A DNA stretch of 45,121 bases, taken from Bacillota bacterium. Lineage in GTDB: Bacteria > Bacillota > UBA994. Positions 25,026 through 33,409 of the stretch are shown in pieces. The stretch covers positions 1 through 45,121 of the forward strand of contig WSXW01000021.1 in the NCBI GenBank assembly GCA_009773495.1. The letters run 5' to 3'. A model generated the notes under the pieces. The model was not told the origin of the DNA and did not search any database. It saw only the letters and a program-made list of their open reading frames with translations. Position 1 is the stretch's first letter; every line of letters starts with the position of its first letter. The translations under genes and the position numbers were made by a program.

Positions 25026-25737
25026 CTACTGCCCCGTCAGGACTGCGAAAATAGTACCCTACGCCCCGTCGCGTGAGGACGTACTTGGCGTTCCCAGCAC
25101 TAGGGTCATCCTCAATCTTCTCTCGGAGCCTACGCACAGTCACATCTACCGTCCTGCCGTCGCCAAAATAGTCGTAGCCCCAGACTTCCTTTAGTAAGTG
25201 CTCGCGATCAAACACCCTACCTGGATGCAAGGCCAAATACTTAAGCAATTCAAATTCCCGCACTGTAAGTTCGATGGATATGCTAGCTTTGCGCACCTCA
25301 TACTTGACTAAGTCAATAATGAGGTCTGCATAACCTAACGAAGACACCTCAGCTGCTACTTGTGTGGCGATAATGTTATTACGCCGCAGATGTGCCTTTA
25401 CTCTAGCGACTAGCTCGCGCGGGCTAAAGGGCTTGGTGATATAGTCGTCAGCCCCAAGGGTCAAGCCCTTGACCTTATCGCTCTCCGCCTCTTTGGCTGT
25501 GAGCATGAGTATCGGCGTGTTGGATGTACGCCGGATCTCCTTGCATACTTGAAAGCCGTCTAGCTTAGGCAACATCACGTCTAGGATAATTAGATCTGGC
25601 ATGTCGCGAATAGCCACATCTAAAGCATCCTGACCGTTGAAGGCTAGCATTACACTATAGCCCTCACGCTCTAGGTTAAACTGAATTATTTCCGCTATGG
25701 ACTTTTCATCTTCTACCACGAGAATCTTGGGACCCAT
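25015..25737 (-). CDS. walR: Response regulator WalR (YycF), OmpR family
   Basis: 240 residues. The receiver domain has the acidic pair Glu9/Asp10, phospho-acceptor Asp53 (LIILDVMLPKLDGFQ) and KPFSPRELVARV. The C-terminal winged helix includes ELTVREFELLKYLALHPGRV and RTVDVTVRRLREKIEDDP, ending VLTRRGVGYYFR. It activates and represses wall-hydrolase genes. The start ATG 25737 follows AAGGGGG. The upstream gap (25738-25807) must hold the operon promoter, but I cannot fix the boxes with confidence. Confidence 0.96.
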   Translation of the reverse strand: MGPKILVVEDEKSIAEIIQFNLEREGYSVMLAFNGQDALDVAIRDMPDLIILDVMLPKLDGFQVCKEIRRTSNTPILMLTAKEAESDKVKGLTLGADDYITKPFSPRELVARVKAHLRRNNIIATQVAAEVSSLGYADLIIDLVKYEVRKASISIELTVREFELLKYLALHPGRVFDREHLLKEVWGYDYFGDGRTVDVTVRRLREKIEDDPSAGNAKYVLTRRGVGYYFRSPDGAVDVS

Positions 25738-25807
25738 ATTAACGCCCCCTTATGTTACAACACTACATAACACATATTCGCCTTTACTTAAAGTTTTTCC
25801 TGCAGAT

Positions 25808-28162
25808 TTACACGCCTCTTTGCCAATGCCCTCGTGTTAAAATGCCCCACTCCTGTGCTAGATTGCCACGGAGCACAACTATTCGCTCACGGTCACTCTG
25901 TATGCTCAAGGCCTGACGGTACAACGATACGGTCTTGTGAACGAGGCTAGGGCTTGCCCCTGCAGCTTCTATGCGCAATCTACTGACGCCAGCTCTCGTG
26001 AGAGTCGGTATGGCGTCTATTAGACTCAGCACTTGTGAGTTTAGAACGTAGGAGCGGCAACCATAGTCAGTTGCTATCGGGAATTCTGCCCCTTTACGGT
26101 CAACTCGCACGTCGCTCTGGCGACAGGCATCCTTACCTCTGCAATGCGGCGACCAAGTGCAATTGGCGTGCACCATCAGTAGCTGTCTTCCGTGCACAAC
26201 TACCTCTATGTCTAATTCTGAACGCTCTGCCAAATCTATAATCTCGCTGCGGTTGAGTTCATGGGACAACGCCACAGCACGAAGTCCTTTTATGGCCCTG
26301 ATGCTACTACTATTCATGATGTTCAAGCCTGTATCACCATATATGTTGTTGGTAAACTCTTGGGCCAACCGCGCAGCACCGGGTGAGGATACCATCATGG
26401 ACATCCCCTCTGGACGAATTAGGCGCCAATTCCTTTCGTCAGTTGTATGCATAATACGCGGGAAACGTAGGATAGCGTCTTTACTGCTGTTGTTCCAAAT
26501 GGCTTCAAACTGACGCCAAGCGCTCTCTGCGGATACGTCAAGCCATTCTCGGCCATAGATGATATAATCCGCCCCGGCTGCTTCTGCTGCGCGAGCCTCT
26601 TCGAGGTCAGCCACGCTCACCCCAAGTAGAGGAATATTACTATTGCGCTTGTGCTTACCTACCTGCATAAAAAGGCTTGGCATGGGCATTTTATCGGTCT
26701 GCCCCCACAGCTTTTCGGTAAGCTCGTTAATGACTTCCCGCCTGCTTGCGTTGATATCGCCAACCGCTATAAATGTATTCGGTCCCAAGAAGACCTGTAT
26801 ATCTCGAGCAACAAAAGCAGTACCACCTAGTTTTTGGAGTTGCCGATCTATCATTCCCCGTGAGTTATCTGCACTGCGCGACGCCTCCAAAACATTGCTC
26901 CCAATTATCTCGGCACAACTGCCTCCCGCACAGGCTCTGAGGTATATGGGTTCGCCCACTGCACCCGATACTTCAAAATCCACCTCGGTGGCTTGGGGCT
27001 CATACCGCTCAATGCTTTGGGCTAACTCCCTATAACGCTGTGCATCGATTATCCGAGACACCACCGCTCCCAGCTGTACTTGAACCTTACCGTCGGTCTG
27101 AAACTCTAGTTCTTCGTTAGCGGCCGCGCGCTCAGAGATAGTAAAAGAACTGTCCTGAAACCCAAGGTCACAAATGTCTCCTTCACCGACAGGTGTGCTA
27201 AATCGAACCCGAAACGCTGACCCTGTCGCCGAAGAGACTACGCCTACAGCCACGCCGCGATTGTCGGGCCGGGTTCCACTGTAAAAATCGCCCTTAGGTG
27301 GGCCATGAAAGTAGCCTATCGTGAAGTCGCGATTAAATGCCTGTAACAGTCGCGTTTTATCTGTGTCACTAACCGAGTACTCTCCACCTAGTATCGCACG
27401 CTCTATAGCTTTTCTGTAAATTGAGACAACCTCGGCCACGTATTCAGGTCGCTTAAGCCGGCCTTCTATCTTCCACGAGCTAGCCCCTAAGGTCAACAAC
27501 TCCGGCACGTGTTCGATAAGGCACAAGTCGCGAGGGCTAAGTGGGTACTTGACTGGTCCACTAAAGGGTAGGCGACAGGGCTGGGCACACTGGCCACGAT
27601 TGCCGCTGCGCCCGCCGATTATTGAACTAAGCAGACACTGGCCCGAATAAGCGACACAAAGGGCACCGTGAATAAACAGCTCTACTGGTAAGATATTCGC
27701 TGAGACAATTTCTCGTACCTCGACGGCCTCAAGCTCGCGCGCGAGCACTACTCTGTGGGCACCTAACTCTTTGAGGGCCGCTACCCCCCATAGGGAAGTG
27801 GTGGTGGTTTGTGTACTGGCGTGTCTCTCGAGGCGGGGTACATGCTCTGCCGCTAACCTCAGCAAGCCTAAATCCTGAATTATTACAGCATCTGCGCCCA
27901 TGTTGTGTAGCTCGCACAGGAACGCAACGGCCGCCTCCACTTCGCTTTGTTTGAGCAGAGTGTTCACCGTAACGTAGACCTTAACATTGGAGCGGTGGGC
28001 AAATAGGATGGCTTGAGCTAACTGCTCATTGTCGAAATTTGCCGCAGAGGCTCTGGCGCTAAAGTTTTTGCCACCGAGATAGACGGCGTCTGCCCCAGCC
28101 CAGCACGCTGCACGCAAGGCCTCGAAACTGCCTGCCGGAGCCAGTAATTCAGGTATATGCAT
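25808..28162 (-). CDS. U32 peptidase-family protein (RlhA/TrhP type, RNA hydroxylation)
   Basis: 784 residues from ATG 28162 (MHIPELLAPAGSFEAL), with GGGAGGTGGAGG upstream; a longer frame from 28192 runs through that site. The family signature E-x-F-x2-G-A-x-C-x4-G-x-C-x-x-S is complete (ELFIHGALCVAYSGQCLLS), followed by GRSGNRGQCAQPCRLPF; these Cys probably bind a cluster. A DUF3656-like middle region and a second U32-like C-terminal part with NCTWSPHCRGKDAC give the long form, like E. coli RlhA. The characterised relatives hydroxylate tRNA or 23S rRNA, so despite its name the family is not proved to be proteolytic here. Confidence 0.88.
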   Translation of the reverse strand: MHIPELLAPAGSFEALRAACWAGADAVYLGGKNFSARASAANFDNEQLAQAILFAHRSNVKVYVTVNTLLKQSEVEAAVAFLCELHNMGADAVIIQDLGLLRLAAEHVPRLERHASTQTTTTSLWGVAALKELGAHRVVLARELEAVEVREIVSANILPVELFIHGALCVAYSGQCLLSSIIGGRSGNRGQCAQPCRLPFSGPVKYPLSPRDLCLIEHVPELLTLGASSWKIEGRLKRPEYVAEVVSIYRKAIERAILGGEYSVSDTDKTRLLQAFNRDFTIGYFHGPPKGDFYSGTRPDNRGVAVGVVSSATGSAFRVRFSTPVGEGDICDLGFQDSSFTISERAAANEELEFQTDGKVQVQLGAVVSRIIDAQRYRELAQSIERYEPQATEVDFEVSGAVGEPIYLRACAGGSCAEIIGSNVLEASRSADNSRGMIDRQLQKLGGTAFVARDIQVFLGPNTFIAVGDINASRREVINELTEKLWGQTDKMPMPSLFMQVGKHKRNSNIPLLGVSVADLEEARAAEAAGADYIIYGREWLDVSAESAWRQFEAIWNNSSKDAILRFPRIMHTTDERNWRLIRPEGMSMMVSSPGAARLAQEFTNNIYGDTGLNIMNSSSIRAIKGLRAVALSHELNRSEIIDLAERSELDIEVVVHGRQLLMVHANCTWSPHCRGKDACRQSDVRVDRKGAEFPIATDYGCRSYVLNSQVLSLIDAIPTLTRAGVSRLRIEAAGASPSLVHKTVSLYRQALSIQSDRERIVVLRGNLAQEWGILTRGHWQRGV

Positions 28163-28188
28163 GACGACCTCCACCTCCCGGAGTATAA

Positions 28189-28214
28189 ACAAAGACGGCC
28201 CTTGCCGTCTTTGT
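28189..28214 (-). terminator. Terminator after the M23 endopeptidase gene
   Basis: An 11-bp perfect stem (ACAAAGACGGC / GCCGTCTTTGT) followed by TTTAT on the minus strand. It also separates this gene from the U32 gene. Confidence 0.75.
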
Positions 28215-28219
28215 CTGTC

Positions 28220-29581
28220 TTAGCGGAAATAGTTTAGCGGATTAACTTGCTTTCCATTCAGGTGAACCTCAAAATGCAAGTGTGCTCCATAACTATTACC
28301 CGTACTGCCTACCAAGGCTATGACCTGACCTTTTTCCACCACACTGCTTTGTGATACCAGGAGTTTGGATGAATGGGCGTAAAGGGTCGAGGTTCCATTA
28401 CCATGATCAATTTTAACCATATAACCGTAGCCACCATTCCACCCTGAAAACGTCACCATCCCACTGTCAGCCGCTTTTATGGCTGTACCTTTTGGAGCGC
28501 CAATATCTACCCCGGAATGCATGGCTCCCCATCGCATCCCGTAGGGCGAGGTTATAACACCTGTAGTTGGCCATAGAAACGTTCCTGTAGACAGGCTCGG
28601 TGCTGTCTTAGTACCCCTAGCGACAACTTGGGTAGTCGGACTAGCCGTAATCTGTGTGCTGAGAATATCGCGTTTCTCTTCCTTACCATTTACGCTAACT
28701 ATACGAGCTGTAACCTGTTGGGCTCCAGCTTTGCCTGCAACTTTAACTTTGCTATCCCACGTCCACAGACTACTGTCTGTAGTGTAAGTGGTAGCGAAGG
28801 GGATGGACTTATTATACGTCTGCTTTTCCACAACCTCTACCCGCACAAAGGGTTCATCGAGTTTTAGGCTCAGTTTGGAGCCTATCGGTAGCACCTCTGG
28901 TTTAATATTGGGGTTCGCCGCTTTTAGAGAACTAACGCCTAACTGATATTTAAAGGCAATCGTCCACAATGACTCCCCACGAGCTACGGTGTGTTGCAAC
29001 AGCTTCTCACTGCCGTGAAGAAGGACGTTAAGTGCAGCATCTTTGTCGACGATGTCTTCTACCCGGCAATAAGTCTCCTCTAGCTCTACATCCTCACGAA
29101 ACCGTACAGCCTCGACTTCAAGGTTACTGGACGTTTTTATAAAGCGAGATTTGAGTTGCTCAAGTAACCCTTCTGCTTCTTCTAGAGTAGCGAGAGCAGC
29201 TACCTCTGTTCCGTTCACAATAATTGCGGTAGCTTTTAGCCCAAACTCTAGCCCTTCGGACAGGGTCTCCTTGACTGCCTCAGCGTCATCACTTGAAAAA
29301 CTAACGATTTTTCTAAACTCTACTTGGCTGGCCAAACCTACTTCATAGCCCTTGTCTGCTTCCACTTCATGCGTCCGTGCCTCGATCAATGCAACTAGAG
29401 ATGCTTTGTCTTTTACTACTCCAATCTCTTCTCCGTTGAGATGGACCTGCCATGCAAAGCCCGCTTGAGCAACAACGCCAACTATTAGCACCAGGGAAAT
29501 CAATGCCGCTGCTATCTTGTCTTTCCCCCGCTGCCATTGTGTAGTTAATTGTCCCACTCTGGGATTAGCCTCTGGCACCAT
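28220..29581 (-). CDS. M23 family metallo-endopeptidase with LysM and G5 domains
   Basis: 453 residues. A membrane anchor or uncleaved signal (IAAALISLVLIVGVVAQAGFA, about 23-43), a YabD/spore-type N-terminal region, a LysM peptidoglycan-binding motif (HTVARGESLWTIAFKYQLGV, about 197-240), a G5 domain (about 250-325), and a C-terminal peptidase with the zinc motifs HSGVDIGAP and HLHFEV and the SPYGMRWG start. It cuts peptidoglycan cross-links or is a septal activator. The start ATG 29581 follows GGGAGGTGATGG. Lying next to walRK, it would fit the WalR wall-hydrolase regulon, but no WalR box is identified. Confidence 0.93.
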   Translation of the reverse strand: MVPEANPRVGQLTTQWQRGKDKIAAALISLVLIVGVVAQAGFAWQVHLNGEEIGVVKDKASLVALIEARTHEVEADKGYEVGLASQVEFRKIVSFSSDDAEAVKETLSEGLEFGLKATAIIVNGTEVAALATLEEAEGLLEQLKSRFIKTSSNLEVEAVRFREDVELEETYCRVEDIVDKDAALNVLLHGSEKLLQHTVARGESLWTIAFKYQLGVSSLKAANPNIKPEVLPIGSKLSLKLDEPFVRVEVVEKQTYNKSIPFATTYTTDSSLWTWDSKVKVAGKAGAQQVTARIVSVNGKEEKRDILSTQITASPTTQVVARGTKTAPSLSTGTFLWPTTGVITSPYGMRWGAMHSGVDIGAPKGTAIKAADSGMVTFSGWNGGYGYMVKIDHGNGTSTLYAHSSKLLVSQSSVVEKGQVIALVGSTGNSYGAHLHFEVHLNGKQVNPLNYFR

Positions 29582-29669
29582 CCATCACCTCCCATTACAT
29601 AATATTTTTATACCTAAGAAACAGTTCGCCGCAGCAAGGAGTTATCCTGCTACGGCGTAATAGATTGTG

Positions 29670-31265
29670 CTATTGTTTAAGAACTGCCTCTGCAATATTA
29701 TTAGCGTGGTCCGCAATGCGCTCTAAATTAGAGATTACATCGAGGAATACAATACCCGAAGACGGATGGCATCTATTGTCGTTTAGGCGGCCAATGTGGC
29801 TACGCCTTAGTTCTTTTTCAAGCTGGTCAATTTCATCCTCTCGCCGCAAAATGTCCTTAGCGAGCTCCATATCATCTTCTTCGAGGGCTTGTATGGCGGA
29901 CTGGACTAAGCCCCGCACTCTGAAGTACATATCATCTAGTTCAGCAATACCTTCTGCAGAAAACGGCAATTTATGCTCATGTCGATATTCGGCTAACTCC
30001 TTTAAGTTTTCGGCATGGTCCCCGACTCGCTCAAGGTCATTGTTGATATTAAGCAAGGCAATGTGCCGACGCGATTGCTCATCGCTCAAGGAACGCTGCG
30101 AAAGCTTGACAAGGTACATCACGATGTCGTGCTCAAGGGCATTGATAGTTTCCTCTTTTTGCTCGGCATATTTAATATAATCGCGGTTTCCGCCCTTAAA
30201 AGCAATGTGTACATCATCAAGCATTGCTACAGCTATTTCTCCCATACGAATGAGCTCTTTTGTGACCTGCCCTAAAGCTACAGATGGGGTTCCGATGAGA
30301 AGAGCATCCAAATACTTTGGTCCGTAAAATACAACGCCCTCTTCTCCAGGCATCAATCGGGAGACAAGCTTAGCAAAAGGCTTAACAAACGGTAAAAACA
30401 AAGTGACATTAATAACATTAAAGAATGTATGAGCATTAGCGGTTTGATGTGCTATGGTAGTAGCTGTACCTGCGACTAGGTATGTAAATTGCCCTATAAA
30501 AGGCAAGAAGATAAGTACGCCAAAAACGTTAAACAACACGTGGGCCAGTGCCGCTCGTCGTGCGGTCAGGTTAGTGCCAATAGATGCCAGCATTGCCGTA
30601 ATACATGTACCTATATTGCTGCCAAGGATCAGGGCGATTGCGGAACTAAGCCCAATTAAATCCTGAAGGGCCAACGATATAATCAGCCCCGTAAAAGCAC
30701 TCGAGGACTGTATCGCAGCTGTAAAGACCATACCTACAATCACACCGAGCAATGGTCTAGCCCCAAACTGGATCATGTATTGTAAAAATATTGGGTTAGT
30801 TCTAAGAGGCTTAAGGCCGTCGGACATAATCATCATACCTAGGAAGAGTACGCCAAAGCCTAAAACTACTTGACCAATTTGTTTTTGTGTCTTGGTACGA
30901 CCAAGAAGGGATAGCAAGAAGCCAACAGCGATTGCTGGTAGTGCTATTTCCGTAAGCTTAAGCGAAACCATTTGGGCAGTAATAGTTGTGCCAATATTAG
31001 CGCCAAGAATAACACTAATCGCTTGTGACAGGCTCATGAGGCCTGCATTTACGAAGCCGACCACCATGACTGTCGTTGCGGAACTAGACTGTACTAGAAC
31101 AGTGACTAGTGTACCGATAAAAACACCAATAATAGGTACTCCAGTTAAGATCTCGAGTAATTTCCGCAAGCGATCTCCGGCAGCTTTCTGTAAACCATCC
31201 GCCATAAGTTGCATGCCGTAGAGGAAAAGACCTAGGCCACCAGCTACAGTAAAGAACATCCCCAT
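29670..31265 (-). CDS. Na/Pi cotransporter family protein with C-terminal PhoU domain
   Basis: 531 residues from ATG 31265 (MGMFFTVAGGLGLFLYG), preceded by AGGAG; the longer GTG start at 31286 lies upstream of that site. Two inverted Na_Pi_cotrans repeats contain the signatures GTLVTVLVQSSSATTVMVVG and FTAAIQSSSAFTGLIISLAL with the QSSS motif. A helical PhoU-like domain from about residue 340 reads ALEHDIVMYLVKLSQ and NDLERVGDHAENLKELAEY. It imports phosphate with sodium, with the PhoU tail sensing or gating. It does not overlap the neighbouring genes. Confidence 0.92.
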   Translation of the reverse strand: MGMFFTVAGGLGLFLYGMQLMADGLQKAAGDRLRKLLEILTGVPIIGVFIGTLVTVLVQSSSATTVMVVGFVNAGLMSLSQAISVILGANIGTTITAQMVSLKLTEIALPAIAVGFLLSLLGRTKTQKQIGQVVLGFGVLFLGMMIMSDGLKPLRTNPIFLQYMIQFGARPLLGVIVGMVFTAAIQSSSAFTGLIISLALQDLIGLSSAIALILGSNIGTCITAMLASIGTNLTARRAALAHVLFNVFGVLIFLPFIGQFTYLVAGTATTIAHQTANAHTFFNVINVTLFLPFVKPFAKLVSRLMPGEEGVVFYGPKYLDALLIGTPSVALGQVTKELIRMGEIAVAMLDDVHIAFKGGNRDYIKYAEQKEETINALEHDIVMYLVKLSQRSLSDEQSRRHIALLNINNDLERVGDHAENLKELAEYRHEHKLPFSAEGIAELDDMYFRVRGLVQSAIQALEEDDMELAKDILRREDEIDQLEKELRRSHIGRLNDNRCHPSSGIVFLDVISNLERIADHANNIAEAVLKQ

Positions 31266-31315
31266 CCGAATTAGCACTCCTAACACTCAAGCATCTTGTA
31301 TACACTATACCACAT

Positions 31316-31343
31316 AATATATCTACTTAACGCTACTCCTCAA
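31316..31343 (-). promoter_or_regulatory. Candidate promoter of the Na/Pi cotransporter gene
   Basis: Minus-strand -35 TTGAGG (31338-31343), a 16-base spacer and -10 TATATT (31316-31321), about 50 bases before the start codon. Confidence 0.45.
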
Positions 31344-31412
31344 CCACTTTTCCGTCTTGCATCTAAATCACTTTGTGAGCTAGGGTAGCAGAAGCAGAGG
31401 CACTAAAAAGAA

Positions 31413-31439
31413 GCACAGGATACATACCGCATCCTGTGC
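31413..31439 (-). terminator. Terminator downstream of tRNA-Gly
   Basis: Stem GCACAGGAT / ATCCTGTGC followed on the minus strand by TTCTTTTTAG. Two further G/C hairpins (about 31449-31470 and 31478-31497) lie between it and the tRNA. Confidence 0.75.
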
Positions 31440-31509
31440 CCCGTCTGACAGGGGATATAAAACTCCCCTATTTTCACCCCCTCTTTTTGAGGGGGGATGT
31501 ATTGATTTT

Positions 31510-31583
31510 TGGAGCGGGTGAAGGGAATCGAACCCTCGTAGCCAGCTTGGGAAGCTGATGCTCTGCCATTGAGCTACACCCGC
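31510..31583 (-). tRNA. tRNA-Gly (CCC)
   Basis: The minus strand folds into a cloverleaf: acceptor GCGGGTG/CACCCGC, D arm with AGCTCAATGGCAGAGC, anticodon loop TTCCCAA (anticodon CCC), T arm GAGGGTTCGATTCCCTT and encoded CCA. Confidence 0.95.
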
Positions 31584-31602
31584 AGTTGCCAAGTAATTAT
31601 AT

Positions 31603-31811
31603 CACAGAGTTTTTGGCCACGCAAATCGCGCCCTTGGTGTAGTGCCTGCTACATATTCAATGTGCACCCTGTAATATGGTATGGCTTAGGCGTATGGCTT
31701 AGGCGCTCTCTTATAACACAGAGTTTTTGGCCACGCAAATCGCGCCCTTGGTGTAGTGCCTGCTACATATTCAATGTGCACCCTGTAATATGGTATGGCT
31801 TAGGCGCTCTC
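31603..31811. repeat. Tandem duplication at the 3' end of the FNR-like gene
   Basis: Bases 31603-31692 recur exactly at 31717-31806 (90 bases). The unit is about 101 bases plus an extra 13-base copy of TATGGCTTAGGCG (31680-31705). The unit includes the last codons and stop of the gene at 31800, so a 3' end fragment was copied into the intergenic space. An ORF over this region is an artefact of the repeat. Confidence 0.9.
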
Positions 31812-33254
31812 CGCATGAATTTTATCTGCCGTTATGCCCCTGGACTCGAGCAATTTCTTAACTGCTGCCACCATAGGCTTAGAGCCACAGATGTAGACCG
31901 TGTAACCAACGAGGTCCATTGTCTTTATGACGTCGGTCACAGAACCCTTCACCCCTGTGTAACCTTCGTCGGGATTAGCTATCACCTTGGCATAATCAAA
32001 GTGAGTGGCTTCTGCCGCCAAGGCACGCAGCGTGTCGTCAAAGATTAACTCGCGTACACTGTTAACTCCATAAACAAGCTTGACTGTCTTGCCTGCCTTA
32101 GCTAGCTCGTGGGCTATTGGAACAAAAGGCGTGATACCAATCCCGCCAGCAACCAAAAGCGCCTTCTCAACACCGGGCTTAACGAATAATTCCTGACCCA
32201 TGGGACCTTCAAGGACGACGTGTGTACCTGTGACAAAGGTGTCAAAGATTACACTTGTCGCGTAACCCTGAGGAACTCGCTTGATTGTCAGCCGCACCTC
32301 TCGGTCTGCGCCTAAACCTGATACCGAGTAGGCCCTGAACATCTCCGGATTATCCTGAAATTTGACCAAGAAGAACTGACCTGAATGATACTCTACTCTG
32401 TGGGGATTGATAAACTCGAAGGTAAACTCCCTAATATCCTCAGTCAACTCATGTACGCCTGTAATCTTAGCTTGGATTTTTGTTCTGGCATCGTATCCTG
32501 CGAGGTCCACTCTCTGAGAGAGCTGCTCAGCTTCATCTGCTGTACTCAGAGTCAGGATTTTGGCAGGGCAGTTCTCTATACATGTCAGACAACGGATACA
32601 GATCTCGTTGTCAAACTGGTTCTTACCAGAAAACTCAGTGTAAGGCAGGAGCTGCATCGGGCATACCCTAGCACACTTAGCACACTTATGACACTTATGG
32701 AGACTGTTGATTGTGACTTTGTGGTCACGTTTTTTAGTTAACCCTAGCGGCTTACCAAGTTTATACATTAGTACTTGCATTGTGCCCATTGGACAGAACT
32801 GGCACCAACTGCGCGGTGTGAATGCCAGGCCCAACACGCCTCCCAAAATAGTGACCATGAGATAGCTGCCTACAAATACGAAGCCTAGTCTATCCCAAAA
32901 CGGCAGTGTGCCCCACAGCCTTGATACACGAAAAAACTTGCTACCTAGGTTATACATGAACCAACCAAAAACAGCGGCCCGAGTGTAATTTGATTTCAGT
33001 AATCTAGGTATTTTATGGTTACGGCTAAATGGAAGAAGTAATTGGTCAAACAAGCTGCCATGAGCACAATAAGTGCCGCACCAATAGCGACCCTTGAATA
33101 GGGACATAAACGTAAGCAAAAATATGACACCAAATACAAGAAGTCCGAGCTTGGGTACCCACAGGCCCCCAAATGCAACCAGCAGGGTAAATAGCCAAGC
33201 ATATTGACGGACGGGCGAGAAAGTTCTCTTTGTCTTGATAAAAAATGCCTTCAC
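31800..33254 (-). CDS. Membrane Fe-S / NAD(P)H-flavin reductase fusion (NapH-like plus FNR-like)
   Basis: 484 residues, GTG 33254 after GGGAGG. The N-terminal half is a NapH/MauN-like polytopic membrane part with Cys motifs RYWCGTYCAHG and SWCQFCPMG. Next come two ferredoxin-type 4Fe-4S motifs, CHKCAKCARVC and CIRCLTCIENC (about residues 185-225). The C-terminal half (about 260-484) is a ferredoxin-NADP reductase-like module with the FAD motif FRAYSVSG and NAD(P) motif LLVAGGIGITPFVP, ending VYICGSKPMV. It would move electrons between NAD(P)H and a membrane or Fe-S partner. It lies 155 bases downstream of AOR on the same strand and may supply its redox partner. The substrate is unknown. Confidence 0.85.
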   Translation of the reverse strand: MKAFFIKTKRTFSPVRQYAWLFTLLVAFGGLWVPKLGLLVFGVIFLLTFMSLFKGRYWCGTYCAHGSLFDQLLLPFSRNHKIPRLLKSNYTRAAVFGWFMYNLGSKFFRVSRLWGTLPFWDRLGFVFVGSYLMVTILGGVLGLAFTPRSWCQFCPMGTMQVLMYKLGKPLGLTKKRDHKVTINSLHKCHKCAKCARVCPMQLLPYTEFSGKNQFDNEICIRCLTCIENCPAKILTLSTADEAEQLSQRVDLAGYDARTKIQAKITGVHELTEDIREFTFEFINPHRVEYHSGQFFLVKFQDNPEMFRAYSVSGLGADREVRLTIKRVPQGYATSVIFDTFVTGTHVVLEGPMGQELFVKPGVEKALLVAGGIGITPFVPIAHELAKAGKTVKLVYGVNSVRELIFDDTLRALAAEATHFDYAKVIANPDEGYTGVKGSVTDVIKTMDLVGYTVYICGSKPMVAAVKKLLESRGITADKIHAESA

Positions 33255-33294
33255 AGTTAGCCTCCCTACACATAGTACCTACTCTGACAGGATG

Positions 33295-33313
33295 AATATA
33301 CCCCATGGGGTAT
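33295..33313. promoter_or_regulatory. CsoR/CstR-type palindromic operator over the promoter
   Basis: The 16-base perfect palindrome ATACCCCATGGGGTAT (33298-33313) has the TACCC-N-GGGTA form typical of CsoR, RcnR and CstR-type repressors, which sense copper, nickel or persulfides. Minus-strand TATATT (33295-33300) overlaps it as a possible -10, with TTAGAC or TAGACT about 18-19 bases upstream as a weak -35. Binding would block transcription of the fusion gene. No regulator gene of this family is seen in the window. Confidence 0.6.
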
Positions 33314-33409
33314 TGCACAGTCTAAATTTACATCAAACTGCTCCGCACTGTCAAGAGTCCGCTAGGGGAAAGGCTAGTTTGGCCCACTCGAATTATCAGG
33401 CCTCTTCTT

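Noticed and set aside
25738-25807. Possible WalR box (TGTTAT ... TGTAAC) upstream of walR
   Set aside because: The half-sites are 7 bases apart instead of the usual 5, so autoregulation cannot be claimed.
31569-32048. Plus-strand frame of 159 codons
   Set aside because: It is antisense to the FNR-like gene and tRNA-Gly and owes its length to the tandem duplication.
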